Position numbers and translations under genes: made by a program
In this document: piece by piece, positions 31,219 to 39,773 of the stretch
Layout: every line of letters begins with the position of its first letter
Position numbering within the stretch: position 1 is the stretch's first letter
Notes under the pieces: generated by a model
What the model was told of the DNA's origin: nothing
The model's database searches: none
The model's input: the letters and a program-made list of their open reading frames with translations, nothing else
Assembly (NCBI GenBank): GCA_017882455.1
Contig: JADGPL010000017.1
Coordinates: forward strand, 16,890 to 80,889
DNA from: Solirubrobacteraceae bacterium
GTDB taxonomy: Bacteria; Actinomycetota; Thermoleophilia; Solirubrobacterales; Solirubrobacteraceae
Reading direction: 5' to 3'
DNA length: 64,000 nucleotides

Positions 31219-33702
31219 ATGCCGCCCGTGATCAACGCCCGCAGAAGGGCCCTGCGTGCACTGCTCTCCGCCCTCGCCGGCGGTGGGCTGAGCGCCGCCG
31301 GGGTGGGAGGCCCGCTTGCGGCGCCGGCGCTCGGCGCGGGCGAAATCACGACCACGCCCGCGGGGACCGCGGAAGCGCCGCCCGCAGCCGGCGCCGGCCA
31401 GTCGACGACGCCCGCCTCTACAAGCACCACGCCGGCCCCGTCCGCGCCGCCGAGCACGGGCACGGGCACGGGTACGGGTACGACCACTGTCCCCGCCGCG
31501 CCGCCGCCCGAAGCTCCCGCCGTGGTCCTTCAGCGCAAACAGAAGACGACCCCGGCCGTCCAGCCCGCCAAGGCCGTGACGCCGACGAAGGCCTCGACCA
31601 AGAGCGCCAAGGAAAAGGCCCAGAAGGCCTCGGGTCCCAACAACGTGGCCGCCTCTCCCCAGAGCGTGGCCCAGGCCGGGGCGCTCGCGGCCATCCTGGC
31701 CTCATCGGACGCATCGGCCCAGGCGCTCGGCTTCTACCGGATCCCGGTGTTCCTGCTGCCCATATACAAGGCTGCCGCGGTCCAGTACGGCGTGCCGTGG
31801 CAGATTCTCGCGGCGATCAACGAAATCGAGACCAACTACGGCACAGATCAATCGGTGTCGAGCGCCGGGGCCGTTGGATGGATGCAGTTCATGCCGGCAA
31901 CGTGGCTGCAATATGGCGTTGACGCGCTGAACGCCGGTTACGCGGATCCCTACAACCCCGTCGACGCGATCTTCGCGGCAGCCCGCTATCTGCGTGCGGC
32001 CGGTGCGGCCACCGATCTCCGGACGGCGATCCTGGCCTACAACCACTCCGAAGAATACGCCGACTCCGTGCTGCTGCGAGCCAAGCTGATCTCCACCTAC
32101 CCGAAGGCTGTGATCGCGACGCTCACCGGTCTCATCGATGGTCGCCTGCCCGTCAGCGGCCAGCACGTCGCTTGGGGCGCACCGGCGACTCTCACGCCCT
32201 CGAGCGCGACGGCGGGTGCGGCAGCCGTGCCCGCCCCGAAATCGGCGCCCGCCGCACCCGCGTCGGGCTCGGCGCCGCTTTCGCCGGCGGCGGCCGCCAC
32301 GGCGGCGAGCGTCAAAGCGGCAGCTGCACGGGCGCGTCAGATCCAGCTCGTGGACCTCTCGAGCTCACCCAACGCCTCGGTGGTTGCGGTCCAGGACGGG
32401 CGCATCGAGAAGATCGGCGATTCACAGCAGCTCGGCAAGTACCTGGTCCTGCGCGATGTCTACGGCGACCTCTTCACCTACGCGGGCCTCGGCAGCATCG
32501 CGCCGACCTACAAGCCCGCGAGGACTCCACGCGCCCCGGTCACCTCGCCGGTTGTCGAAGCGGCGAGCACCCGCGACCCGGCGCCCTCGTTGCCGGCCAC
32601 CGCCGGCAGCCAGTCTCCGCTCACTCTGCACGTGAAGCAATCGCTGCCCCCGGCGACGCCGGCCGCCACCAAGGGCGGCCAGGCGGTCGTGCCGGCGGCG
32701 AACGGCGAAGAAGTACCGGCCGGGATGGGCCGCAAGCGTCTGTTCGCCCACCCGGGCAACCCCGATGCCCGCGCTGCGGCGACAGCCAGCGCCGCCAGGA
32801 AGCTGCGCAGCAGTCGCGCGGGTCAGACCCTGCCCCTGCGCCGCGGATCGGTGGTGGCCAGCGGAACGGTGCTCGGCCGTGTCAGCGTGCCCGCCGGCGA
32901 GCACGCCGGCCATCTCCGTTTCGCGATCCGTCCCGCCGGCGACTCGGCCACGATCGACCCGGGGCCGATCCTGGCCAACTGGGCGCAGCTGCAGGCTGCT
33001 CTGCATCCGCAGGGAGCGAAGGCCGCCAACCCGCTGCTCGGCGCGACCGCGAGCGACGTGTTCCTGCAGCCGAAGGCGCAGCTCGAGCGCGCCGTGCTGT
33101 CAGACCCTGGGATCACGATCTACAGCTGCGCACGCCAGGACGTCGCCGCGGGACTCGTGGACCGTCGCGTCCTCGCGGTGCTCGCGTTCCTATCGCGCAG
33201 TGGCCTGAAGCCGACCGTGAGCGCTCTGCGCTGCGGCCAGCCCGCCTCAGCGACGAGCGCTCAGGCCAAGGGCGACGCCGTCGAGATCTCGGCGATCAAC
33301 GGCATTCCGATCGCGGGCCACCAGGGCGCGGGCACGATCACCGACTTGGCCATACGGACGCTGCTGACGCTTCCCGGTGAATTCGTGCCTCACGAAATCG
33401 TGAGCCTGATGCGCTATCCCGGCGCCTCGAGCACTCACGCCGTCTCGAGCGCCTGGAACCACATCGCCCTCGCCTTCGAGCCGACCAGCGCGGCGAGCGC
33501 ACTGCGGGCGAGCGCGGTCGGAACAGCAGCGCACTCGGCTCACACGGGGAGCCCGGCACCCTCGCCGATCGTGACCACGAGCGCGCTCAGCGTCGAACAG
33601 TGGAGCCAGCTGATCACGCGTGTCGGTGGGCTTCCCGCGCCCAAGGTCGCGACCAAGCCCACCTCCGCGGCCGTAGCAGACCCCAAGCGCCCGAAGGGCT
33701 GA
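31219..33702 (+). CDS. Exported lytic transglycosylase with LytM-like and C-terminal domains
   Basis: About 827 residues from ATG 31219 (ORF track begins at GTG 31141; GTG 31228 is another option). After a twin-Arg-like signal region (NARRRALRALLSALAGGG) and a long Thr/Pro/Ala-rich linker comes an SLT domain near 183-290, with catalytic Glu in AAINEIETNYG and the GWMQFMPATW motif. Then follow low-complexity linkers and a degenerate peptidase M23/LytM-like section (VAVQDGRIEKIG ... YLVLRDVYGDLFTYAGLG), and a C-terminal domain of about 140 residues beginning GITIYSCARQDVAAGLVDRRVLAVL. The enzyme cleaves peptidoglycan glycan strands. The C-terminal domain I cannot name. Confidence 0.85.
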   Translation: MPPVINARRRALRALLSALAGGGLSAAGVGGPLAAPALGAGEITTTPAGTAEAPPAAGAGQSTTPASTSTTPAPSAPPSTGTGTGTGTTTVPAAPPPEAPAVVLQRKQKTTPAVQPAKAVTPTKASTKSAKEKAQKASGPNNVAASPQSVAQAGALAAILASSDASAQALGFYRIPVFLLPIYKAAAVQYGVPWQILAAINEIETNYGTDQSVSSAGAVGWMQFMPATWLQYGVDALNAGYADPYNPVDAIFAAARYLRAAGAATDLRTAILAYNHSEEYADSVLLRAKLISTYPKAVIATLTGLIDGRLPVSGQHVAWGAPATLTPSSATAGAAAVPAPKSAPAAPASGSAPLSPAAAATAASVKAAAARARQIQLVDLSSSPNASVVAVQDGRIEKIGDSQQLGKYLVLRDVYGDLFTYAGLGSIAPTYKPARTPRAPVTSPVVEAASTRDPAPSLPATAGSQSPLTLHVKQSLPPATPAATKGGQAVVPAANGEEVPAGMGRKRLFAHPGNPDARAAATASAARKLRSSRAGQTLPLRRGSVVASGTVLGRVSVPAGEHAGHLRFAIRPAGDSATIDPGPILANWAQLQAALHPQGAKAANPLLGATASDVFLQPKAQLERAVLSDPGITIYSCARQDVAAGLVDRRVLAVLAFLSRSGLKPTVSALRCGQPASATSAQAKGDAVEISAINGIPIAGHQGAGTITDLAIRTLLTLPGEFVPHEIVSLMRYPGASSTHAVSSAWNHIALAFEPTSAASALRASAVGTAAHSAHTGSPAPSPIVTTSALSVEQWSQLITRVGGLPAPKVATKPTSAAVADPKRPKG

Positions 33703-33716
33703 GCCTGGCGCTCGCT

Positions 33717-33749
33717 CTCCGGGACCGCTCTTCACAGGCGGCCCCGGAG
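33717..33749. terminator. Bidirectional terminator hairpin
   Basis: CTCCGGG-A-CCGC pairs with GCGG-C-CCCGGAG, giving an 11-pair stem with one mismatch and a nine-base loop. It lies between two convergent genes (lytic transglycosylase and the Cys-repeat lipoprotein) and could serve both. Confidence 0.65.
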
Positions 33750-33779
33750 TCATCGCGTCGCTGCGCCGGGGTCTTACAG

Positions 33780-34415
33780 CTAGCCCGCGTTCGCGGGAGG
33801 TGCGCCGCCGGCGCCGGGCTGAGCGCGGAACGCGCCGCGCAGCACGGTGGCGCACCTCGTCTGCGCCGCCTTGAACGCCGCGCTGGCGGTGTTCAGGCCC
33901 TTGGTGTTGAAGACCGGGCCTTTCCCGGAGGTGTTGGGTGCAGGGACGTTCACGCCGTTTTCGCGCATGCAGGCCGCGAACTTGTCGAGCGCCTGCTTCA
34001 CGAGGGGGCTGTTGAAGCGTCCTGCGCCTCCGGCGCCGAATCCGGCGCGACCGGGTGCCCCACCGCACCTCTTCACCGCTGCTTCGTACTGCGCGCGCGT
34101 CACGCCCTTTGGCAGTTGAGCCGGACCACCTCCGCCGCCGGCTCCGCCCAGAAGGCCGCCCGCGCCGGGGCCGCGTTGCTGCCCGGAGGGCCGTTTGGGA
34201 AGGGTGATTCCGTTCTTCTGCAGGCATTCCCTGAACGCCGCGAAGCGAGACGCGCCGGGACGGGAGCCGCCGGCGGTTGAAGACGTGGCGCTGGCGTTGG
34301 TGCTCGACGACGACTTGGCCGAGGAGCCTCCGCATGCCGCCAGCACGAAAGCTGTGAGCACCAGGGCCGCTACAGCTATCGCCGGCTTGCTTGCACTGCT
34401 GTGGATCTGAGGCAT
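33780..34415 (-). CDS. Cys-repeat lipoprotein A (two CxRxxGV repeats)
   Basis: 211 residues with a lipoprotein signal (ALVLTAFVLAACGGSS), a Ser/Thr linker, then two related repeats: FRECLQKNGITLPK...YEAAVKRC and FAACMRENGVNVPAPN...FKAAQTRC. Each repeat has two cysteines that could form a disulfide. A Gly-rich spacer separates them. It is paralogous to the lipoprotein at 38819-39553 at the other end of the same operon. The family is common beside MacB-like efflux genes in actinobacteria; its function is unknown. Last gene of the efflux operon. Confidence 0.75.
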   Translation of the reverse strand: MPQIHSSASKPAIAVAALVLTAFVLAACGGSSAKSSSSTNASATSSTAGGSRPGASRFAAFRECLQKNGITLPKRPSGQQRGPGAGGLLGGAGGGGGPAQLPKGVTRAQYEAAVKRCGGAPGRAGFGAGGAGRFNSPLVKQALDKFAACMRENGVNVPAPNTSGKGPVFNTKGLNTASAAFKAAQTRCATVLRGAFRAQPGAGGAPPANAG

Positions 34416-34492
34416 TTAGCTCCTTTTTCGGTGATGTTGCTGGGGGATTGGGATCCCTCCCTGTGTCGGCACGTCTCGATCGTCCACGCCCG

Positions 34493-35173
34493 TCAGCCGC
34501 CTGGGCCGAAGAGCGCGGGGCCGCCGCTGCTGCTGCTGCTGCTGCTGCCACTGCTGGATCCGCCGCGTGAGCTGCCGAACAGCGAGCCCAGGGCGCTTTC
34601 GCCTGCCGCGCCGACGCGAATCGATTCGGCGCTGACGGTGCCGTCGGCTCCTGTTGCGCCCGTCACGACGATGGTTTCGCCGGGATGGATGCTGCTGACG
34701 CTCGCTTTGACGGTCTTGGTCACAGTCGAGGCCGCAGAGGTCGTCACCTTGACGGTGTTTCCCTGGGTGTCCGTCACATACAGGGTGTTGCCGTGGATGA
34801 AGGCCACCTGTCCACTGGTCGGGGCAGCTGCGCTCGCGCCGGCTCCTGCGCCCGCGCCGGCTCCTGCGCCCGCGCCGGCTCCTGCGCCCGCGAAACCACC
34901 GCCGCCGGTGGCAGCGCCGGCGCCCGTGCCGTTGCCTCGCAGGGCGGCGAACCGCGAGGCGAGGCTCCCGCTGCTCGCGGCCGAGCTGGCGCCGCCGGAG
35001 GATGCCTGACCCTTCTCCACGAGCACGCCCGCGATGAACCCGCAGGCGATGGCGAGCACGGCGAAGAGCGTGACCGGGAGCGGCCTCAGCAGGCGCCGAC
35101 GTGGGCGCCGCGGCAGCTCCTCGGCATCCTCGTGCCAGTCATCGTCTTCGAACGCGGGATCGTGGCTTGACAT
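34493..35173 (-). CDS. Membrane-anchored DUF5666-like protein
   Basis: 226 residues: an acidic then Arg-rich cytoplasmic N-terminus, one membrane segment (LPVTLFAVLAIACGFIAGVLV), a Gly/Ala repeat linker, and an extracytoplasmic beta domain (GQVAFIHGNTLYVTDTQGNTVKVTT ... VSSIHPGETIVVTGATGADGTVSAESIRVG). That domain matches the pattern of DUF5666/OB-like domains. The C-terminus is Ser/Gly-rich. ATG 35173 has GAGGAG six bases upstream and is preferred to TTG 35215, although the longer form would overlap the permease stop. Probably a periplasmic accessory of the efflux pump. Confidence 0.7.
   Translation of the reverse strand: MSSHDPAFEDDDWHEDAEELPRRPRRRLLRPLPVTLFAVLAIACGFIAGVLVEKGQASSGGASSAASSGSLASRFAALRGNGTGAGAATGGGGFAGAGAGAGAGAGAGAGAGASAAAPTSGQVAFIHGNTLYVTDTQGNTVKVTTSAASTVTKTVKASVSSIHPGETIVVTGATGADGTVSAESIRVGAAGESALGSLFGSSRGGSSSGSSSSSSSGGPALFGPGG
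34836..34889. repeat. 18-bp tandem repeat (3 copies) encoding Gly/Ala linker
   Basis: GCGCCGGCTCCTGCGCCC is repeated three times without change inside the DUF5666-like gene. It encodes the GAGAGA linker. Copy number is likely to vary between strains by slippage without breaking the frame. Confidence 0.85.
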
Positions 35174-35207
35174 TGCGGGCTCCTCGTGGGGGAAGGTCGG
35201 GTCGTCG

Positions 35208-36428
35208 TCACTCAAAGCGCAGTGCCTCGATCGGTCTCAGGGTGGCCGCGCGTGCAGCCGGGTAGGTGCCGAAGAACAGTCCTGAAGCCAGTGCTGCACC
35301 GAAGGCGAGGAAGATCGAGTACGTGGCGATTTCAGGGTGCACGCCGGCGATTTCGAATTGGCTGCCGATGATGCCCACGGCGACACCTGTGAGGCCCCCG
35401 ATGAGAGAGACGAGCAGGGCCTCGGTGAGAAACTGGGTGAGGACGTCGCTGCGTCTGGCTCCGATCGCCTTGCGGATGCCGATTTCGCGTGTGCGCTCGG
35501 TGACGCTCACGAGCATGATGTTCATCACGCCGATCCCGCCCACGAGCAGCGAGATCGCGGCGACCTCGCCGAGCAGGGTCGTGAAGACGCTGCTGGTCGA
35601 GCTCGAGGTTTCCAGGAGTGAGCCCTGGTTGAGGACGCTGAAGCCGGGTTCGGAGGTGTTCTTGATCCTGTGGCGTTCCTCGAGGATCTGGGTGACCTCC
35701 GATTCGGCGGCGTTGAGCGAGGATTCAGATGAAGCCTGGACAGTGATCGAGTCGACGGGACCGGCGCCGGTGAGCGAGGCCTGCACGGTCGTGATCGGAG
35801 CCATCACCACGTCGTCCTCGTTGGTGGCGCCGTTGGATCCCTTGGAGGCGAGGACGCCGACCACCTCGTAGTTGTTCCCGTTGACCTTCATGTTCTGTCC
35901 CACCGGGCTCACCCCGGCGAACAGTTCCTGCAGGACGGTCTGCCCGATCACGGCCACGCGCTTGTGCTGGCTGACGTCTTCGGCTGTGAGCGAGCTGCCT
36001 TCCTGGAGCCTGTAGCTGTGGGCCGTGAGATATGAGGGGGTGGTGCCGACGAACGAAGAGGGTTCGTAGCTGGAGCTTCCAGCAACCAGTTTCACGGCGG
36101 CGGCGTTCACGACCGGAGAGGCGCTCTTGACGTCGGGCGCCGAGCTGGGGCTCTGGAGCGCTTCGGCGTCCTGCTTGGTGAGGGAGATGCTCGTGGTCGC
36201 GCTCGCGCGGGCGCCCCCGCGAAATCCGCCGCTTCCCTGGATGACGAGCACGTTGGTGCCGAGGCTCTGGATGCGTGACTCCACCGCCTTGGAGGAACCG
36301 TTGCCGACCGCTATCAGGACGATCACGGAGGCGACCCCGATCGTCATCCCGAGGATCGTGAGACCGGAGCGCAGCTTGTTCGCAGTGATCCCGCTCCAGG
36401 CGATACGCAGTGTCTCGGGGCCGATCAT
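35208..36428 (-). CDS. MacB-like ABC transporter permease
   Basis: 406 residues with the MacB layout: N-terminal membrane segment (NKLRSGLTILGMTIGVASVIVLIAVGNG), a large extracytoplasmic domain starting with an SLGTNVLVIQG-type motif, and three C-terminal helices (AISLLVGGIGVMNIMLVSVTERTREIGIRKAIGA ... LLVSLIGGLTGVAVGIIG ... YSIFLAFGAALASGLFFG). The VTERTREIGIRKAIGA loop is diagnostic. It overlaps the ATPase gene by four bases. With the HlyD-like adaptor it should form a MacAB-type export machine. Confidence 0.93.
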   Translation of the reverse strand: MIGPETLRIAWSGITANKLRSGLTILGMTIGVASVIVLIAVGNGSSKAVESRIQSLGTNVLVIQGSGGFRGGARASATTSISLTKQDAEALQSPSSAPDVKSASPVVNAAAVKLVAGSSSYEPSSFVGTTPSYLTAHSYRLQEGSSLTAEDVSQHKRVAVIGQTVLQELFAGVSPVGQNMKVNGNNYEVVGVLASKGSNGATNEDDVVMAPITTVQASLTGAGPVDSITVQASSESSLNAAESEVTQILEERHRIKNTSEPGFSVLNQGSLLETSSSTSSVFTTLLGEVAAISLLVGGIGVMNIMLVSVTERTREIGIRKAIGARRSDVLTQFLTEALLVSLIGGLTGVAVGIIGSQFEIAGVHPEIATYSIFLAFGAALASGLFFGTYPAARAATLRPIEALRFE

Positions 36429-37315
36429 CGTCCGGCCTTCACGCTGGCGCTGCCGGCGTGAGCGGGGCGGTGCGCAGACTTCTGCGGGTGGGGAGCTGGT
36501 GGGCGCTCGTGAACGCCCACCAGGCGCCGATCCTCGAGCACCTCGCCGTCGCTGAGCCGGACGATCCGCTTGGTCTGGTCGGCCACATCCGGCTCGTGGG
36601 TGATCAGGACCACGGTTCGGCCTTCTTCGTTCAGGCGCGAGAAGATCCGCAGGACATCCTCGGTGGCATGCGAGTCGAGGTTCCCGGTCGGCTCGTCGGC
36701 GAGGATCAGCGAAGGATTGGTCACGAGCGCCCGCGCGACGGCGGCCCGCTGCTGCTGTCCGCCGGAGAGCTCGGAGGGCTGATGGTGCATGCGCTTGGCC
36801 ATCCCCACCGACTGCAGCGCCCGTTCGGCGCGCTCTCTGCGCTCGGCGCCCCGCAGGCCGGCGTAGGCGAGCGGCAGCTCCACGTTGACGAGCGCGCTCG
36901 TGCGCGGGACGAGATTGAAGCTCTGAAAGACGAAGCCGATCTTGCGGTTGCGCAGGTCAGCGAGATCGTCTTCGTCCATATCGCTGACGTCCACCCCGTC
37001 GATCAGGTAGCGCCCGCCGGTAGGTATGTCGAGGCAGCCGAGGATGTTCATCAGCGTGCTCTTGCCGCTGCCCGAGCTGCCCATGATCGCCACGAAGTCG
37101 CCGGTCTCGATGCGCAGCGAGACCTCGCGCAGTGCCCGCACGCGGATCTGTCCCAGGTGAAAGACCTTCGAGACCTCATGCACCTCGATCACCGGATGGC
37201 GCGGGCGCTGCGCATCGCCTGTACCTGCCCCGCCCGGGATCGCGCGCGCGATCAGCGGACGCGTACGGGGAACGCGTGCCGGCTGCGCTGATCGGAAGGG
37301 CAGGAGATGGCGCAT
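36425..37315 (-). CDS. MacB-like ABC transporter ATP-binding protein
   Basis: 296 residues with intact Walker A (GSSGSGKST), Q-loop (VFQSFNLVPR), signature (LSGGQQQRAAVARAL), Walker B (LILADEPTGNLDS) and H-loop (VLITHEPDVA). The N-terminal ~40 residues are a basic extension before VIEVHEVSKVF, and the C-terminus adds about 30 residues rich in Pro, His and Ala. Either could be dispensable. Its ATG overlaps the stop of the adaptor gene (TGATG). Confidence 0.93.
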   Translation of the reverse strand: MRHLLPFRSAQPARVPRTRPLIARAIPGGAGTGDAQRPRHPVIEVHEVSKVFHLGQIRVRALREVSLRIETGDFVAIMGSSGSGKSTLMNILGCLDIPTGGRYLIDGVDVSDMDEDDLADLRNRKIGFVFQSFNLVPRTSALVNVELPLAYAGLRGAERRERAERALQSVGMAKRMHHQPSELSGGQQQRAAVARALVTNPSLILADEPTGNLDSHATEDVLRIFSRLNEEGRTVVLITHEPDVADQTKRIVRLSDGEVLEDRRLVGVHERPPAPHPQKSAHRPAHAGSASVKAGR

Positions 37316-38733
37316 CAACCGCCGCCGCCCCTGAAGAAGGCAGCGCCGCCGCCTCCTGCCAGGCCGCCCAGTCCGCCGGCGCCGGTCAGGCCGCCGCGCC
37401 CGCCCGTCGAGGTGCGCCCAGTGCTCGTGCTCGTCGTCGTGATCGACGGCAGCACGATCGTTTCGCCGGGCTTCAGGCCGCTGAGGATGATCGTGGAGCT
37501 GTTGCCGGCCAGGCCCATGACCACGCGCCTGCGCAGCTGCTTTCCGCCCTGCTCGACGGTCACGGTGTCGGCGGAGATAGCCGTCGTGGGAACGTTGACG
37601 CCTTGGGCCTGCTTGACGACGACTTCGGCGGTGGCGCTCATCCCGGGCTTCAGGCCCGCCTGCATCTGGTCGAGCTGGAAGGTCACGTCGTAGCTGACGA
37701 CCCCGCTGTTGCTGGTCGAGAGGATGGCGACTTCGCTGACGTGGGCTGCCAGCTTGCTTCCTTCGAGCGCTTCGACGGTCACGGTTGCGATCTGGCCGAC
37801 CTTCACGTTGCCGATTTCCGATTCGCTCAGCGGCGCCACCAGATGCATCGTGCTGAGGTCGCTGAGAACAGCGAAGGCCGAGCTCGAGGAGCTCGAGGAG
37901 CTCGAGGAGCTCGCGGCGCCCGTGGCTGAGCGCCCGGAGCCCGAGCCGCCCGTGGCTCCGGTCGCGCTCGATCCCGATCCGGTCGCGCTGCTGCTCGACG
38001 CCTTTGTGGTTCCGCTCCCCGAGACCACTTCTCCGACCTGGCCGGAGAGGGATACGATCGTTCCGTCCTCGGGCGCGTAGAGCCTGGTGCTCTGCACCGC
38101 CTGTTCGTCGCTTTGCACCGTCAGCTTGTCGCTCTTCACCGCTGCCCTCGCGGAGGCGAGATTGGCTTCGCGCGTGGCAGCGCTGACGGGCGTGGAGGAG
38201 CTGGAGCTCGTTTCGGACGTCTTCGTCGATGTGGTGGTCGTGCCCTTGCTCGGCGTCGCGGTCCTCGGTGTCGTCGTCGAGGCGGTCGAGGCCGCGGTGG
38301 GGCCGCCGGCGCTCGAGCTGCCGGAGCCGGAGCCCGAGCCCGAGGTGCCTTCGCCGTTGGTTTCTTCCTCCTTGGCGAGGTTGGCTTCGGCCGATTGCAG
38401 ACTCGCCTTGGCCTGTTCCAGGGTGACCTCTGCGCTCTGGGGATCGAGCTCCGCGAGGAGTTGGCCCTGGACGACCTGCTGCCCCTGGGTTACGTAGATA
38501 TGTGTGACGGTCCCGCTGGTCTTGAACCCGAGGTTGAGCTGGCTGGCGGGCTGGAGGTTGCCGCTCCCGGACACCGTTGACTGGACCACGCCCTCGGCCA
38601 CGGTGGCGGTACGTGTCACCCGGGTCTGGCTACCCGAAGCGGGTCCCACGACGAGCACCGCGACCACGATTGCGCCAACGCACAGGACTCCGAGTGCATA
38701 GACAGGCCAGGACGCTCTCTTCTGTTCGACCAT
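37315..38733 (-). CDS. HlyD/MacA-type efflux adaptor protein
   Basis: 472 residues: a single N-terminal anchor (WPVYALGVLCVGAIVVAVLVVG), a lipoyl/barrel-sandwich half (VSGSGNLQPASQLNLGFKTSGTVTHIYVTQGQQVVQGQLLAELD), a helical hairpin interrupted by a long Ser/Thr/Gly linker, the second lipoyl half (LYAPEDGTIVSLSGQVGEVV), a beta-barrel domain (APLSESEIGNVKVGQIATVTVEAL) and a membrane-proximal domain ending in a Gly-rich tail. In a single-membrane organism such an adaptor links the MacB permease to the wall or surface. ATG 38733 is chosen over the ORF-track start, which runs into the lipoprotein gene. The poly-Ser tract is low complexity. Confidence 0.88.
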   Translation of the reverse strand: MVEQKRASWPVYALGVLCVGAIVVAVLVVGPASGSQTRVTRTATVAEGVVQSTVSGSGNLQPASQLNLGFKTSGTVTHIYVTQGQQVVQGQLLAELDPQSAEVTLEQAKASLQSAEANLAKEEETNGEGTSGSGSGSGSSSAGGPTAASTASTTTPRTATPSKGTTTTSTKTSETSSSSSTPVSAATREANLASARAAVKSDKLTVQSDEQAVQSTRLYAPEDGTIVSLSGQVGEVVSGSGTTKASSSSATGSGSSATGATGGSGSGRSATGAASSSSSSSSSSSAFAVLSDLSTMHLVAPLSESEIGNVKVGQIATVTVEALEGSKLAAHVSEVAILSTSNSGVVSYDVTFQLDQMQAGLKPGMSATAEVVVKQAQGVNVPTTAISADTVTVEQGGKQLRRRVVMGLAGNSSTIILSGLKPGETIVLPSITTTSTSTGRTSTGGRGGLTGAGGLGGLAGGGGAAFFRGGGG

Positions 38734-38818
38734 TTGGGTTGGGTCGATACTGCGCGCGGGGCCTAAGAGCAGCTGAAGAAAGGCTGCAAGGGGGGATAAA
38801 ACCGTCCAGTGGTGGTCG

Positions 38819-39553
38819 CTACCCGGATGGGACGGCGCTCCCTGCCGTCCCGCCGATGGATCCCGCCACGAGTCCGGAGACACCGGGCAGATCGCCCTTG
38901 CACTTGGCCAGGGCCGCTTTGAATTGAGCGCTGCTCGTGTCGACCCCTTCGGTGTTCAGGACCGGGCCGCTGGCCGAGCTCTTCGGTTCGGGCAGGTTCA
39001 CGCCGGCGCCGCGCATGCATCCCACGAACGCCGTGACCGACTTGGCGGCGGAGGTCGTGTTGTTGGCGGGAAGGTTGAGTTTCAGGCCTGGGATGCACTG
39101 CTTCAGGGCGGCCTCGAACCCAGCCTGAGAGGTGCCGCTGCTCTTGGGAATGGTCATGCCCTTGCCGCGCATGCACGTGCGCAGCGCGGTCACGGCTGCG
39201 TTGAGCTTGGCCAGCTTCTGCGGGTCGACCGCAGGGTTCTTCTTGGTGAGGGCAGGCACGCTCGGGGCCTTCGACGTCGGCGCCTTCGTGCCGCCGGAGG
39301 TCGCCGGGGACGTCTTGGCGCTGGTGCTCGACGGCGGCTTCTTCGCAGCGGTGCTCGAGCTCGGCTGTGTCGTCGAGGACGTCGTGGCCGGCTGCGTCGT
39401 GGCGGTCGTTGCGCTCGCGACGGCCGCCGTTGAGCCCGTCGAGGATCCGCTGCTCGAGGAGCCTCCGCACGCTGCCAGCAGCAGTGAGACCAGCGAGACG
39501 ATCACCATGATCCCCGCCGCGCGTATGTTTCGTTGGCCGTAGATGTGAGGCAC
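38819..39553 (-). CDS. Cys-repeat lipoprotein B (paralogue of lipoprotein A)
   Basis: 244 residues from GTG 39553, which has AAAGGGAG four bases upstream and starts VPHIYGQ, parallel to MPQIHSS of its paralogue. Lipoprotein signal ends LLLAACGGSS. A long Thr/Ser/Lys linker leads to two repeats: LRTCMRGKGMTIPK...FEAALKQC and FVGCMRGAGVNLPEPK...FKAALAKC. It heads the efflux operon, 85 bases before the adaptor gene. A surface substrate-binding or sensing role for the exporter is a guess. Confidence 0.75.
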   Translation of the reverse strand: MPHIYGQRNIRAAGIMVIVSLVSLLLAACGGSSSSGSSTGSTAAVASATTATTQPATTSSTTQPSSSTAAKKPPSSTSAKTSPATSGGTKAPTSKAPSVPALTKKNPAVDPQKLAKLNAAVTALRTCMRGKGMTIPKSSGTSQAGFEAALKQCIPGLKLNLPANNTTSAAKSVTAFVGCMRGAGVNLPEPKSSASGPVLNTEGVDTSSAQFKAALAKCKGDLPGVSGLVAGSIGGTAGSAVPSG

Positions 39554-39773
39554 GAGGCTCCCTTTCGATGTTCCGACGTTCTCCACCCTGGCCGTGCTGC
39601 GCCGGCGCTTGGCAAGAGAGTCTCTCGCCAAGGGTGCTCCCTCTCGCTCCGAAGGCTGGGCCCTGGGCGTAAGGGTAGGCTAAGGGACGCAGGAACGCTG
39701 CCTAAATTCTTCCGAGCGCCAGGGCCCGATGCTCGGGCGCGCGGCGCTGCGACCGTCTGCGATGATCCGTCCG

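Noticed and set aside
34836-34889. Short tandem repeat as CRISPR or regulatory array
   Set aside because: It is in frame within a Gly/Ala linker and codes protein.
37870-37915. GAGCTC-type repeat as a regulatory array
   Set aside because: It encodes a poly-Ser stretch on the minus strand in the HlyD-like protein.
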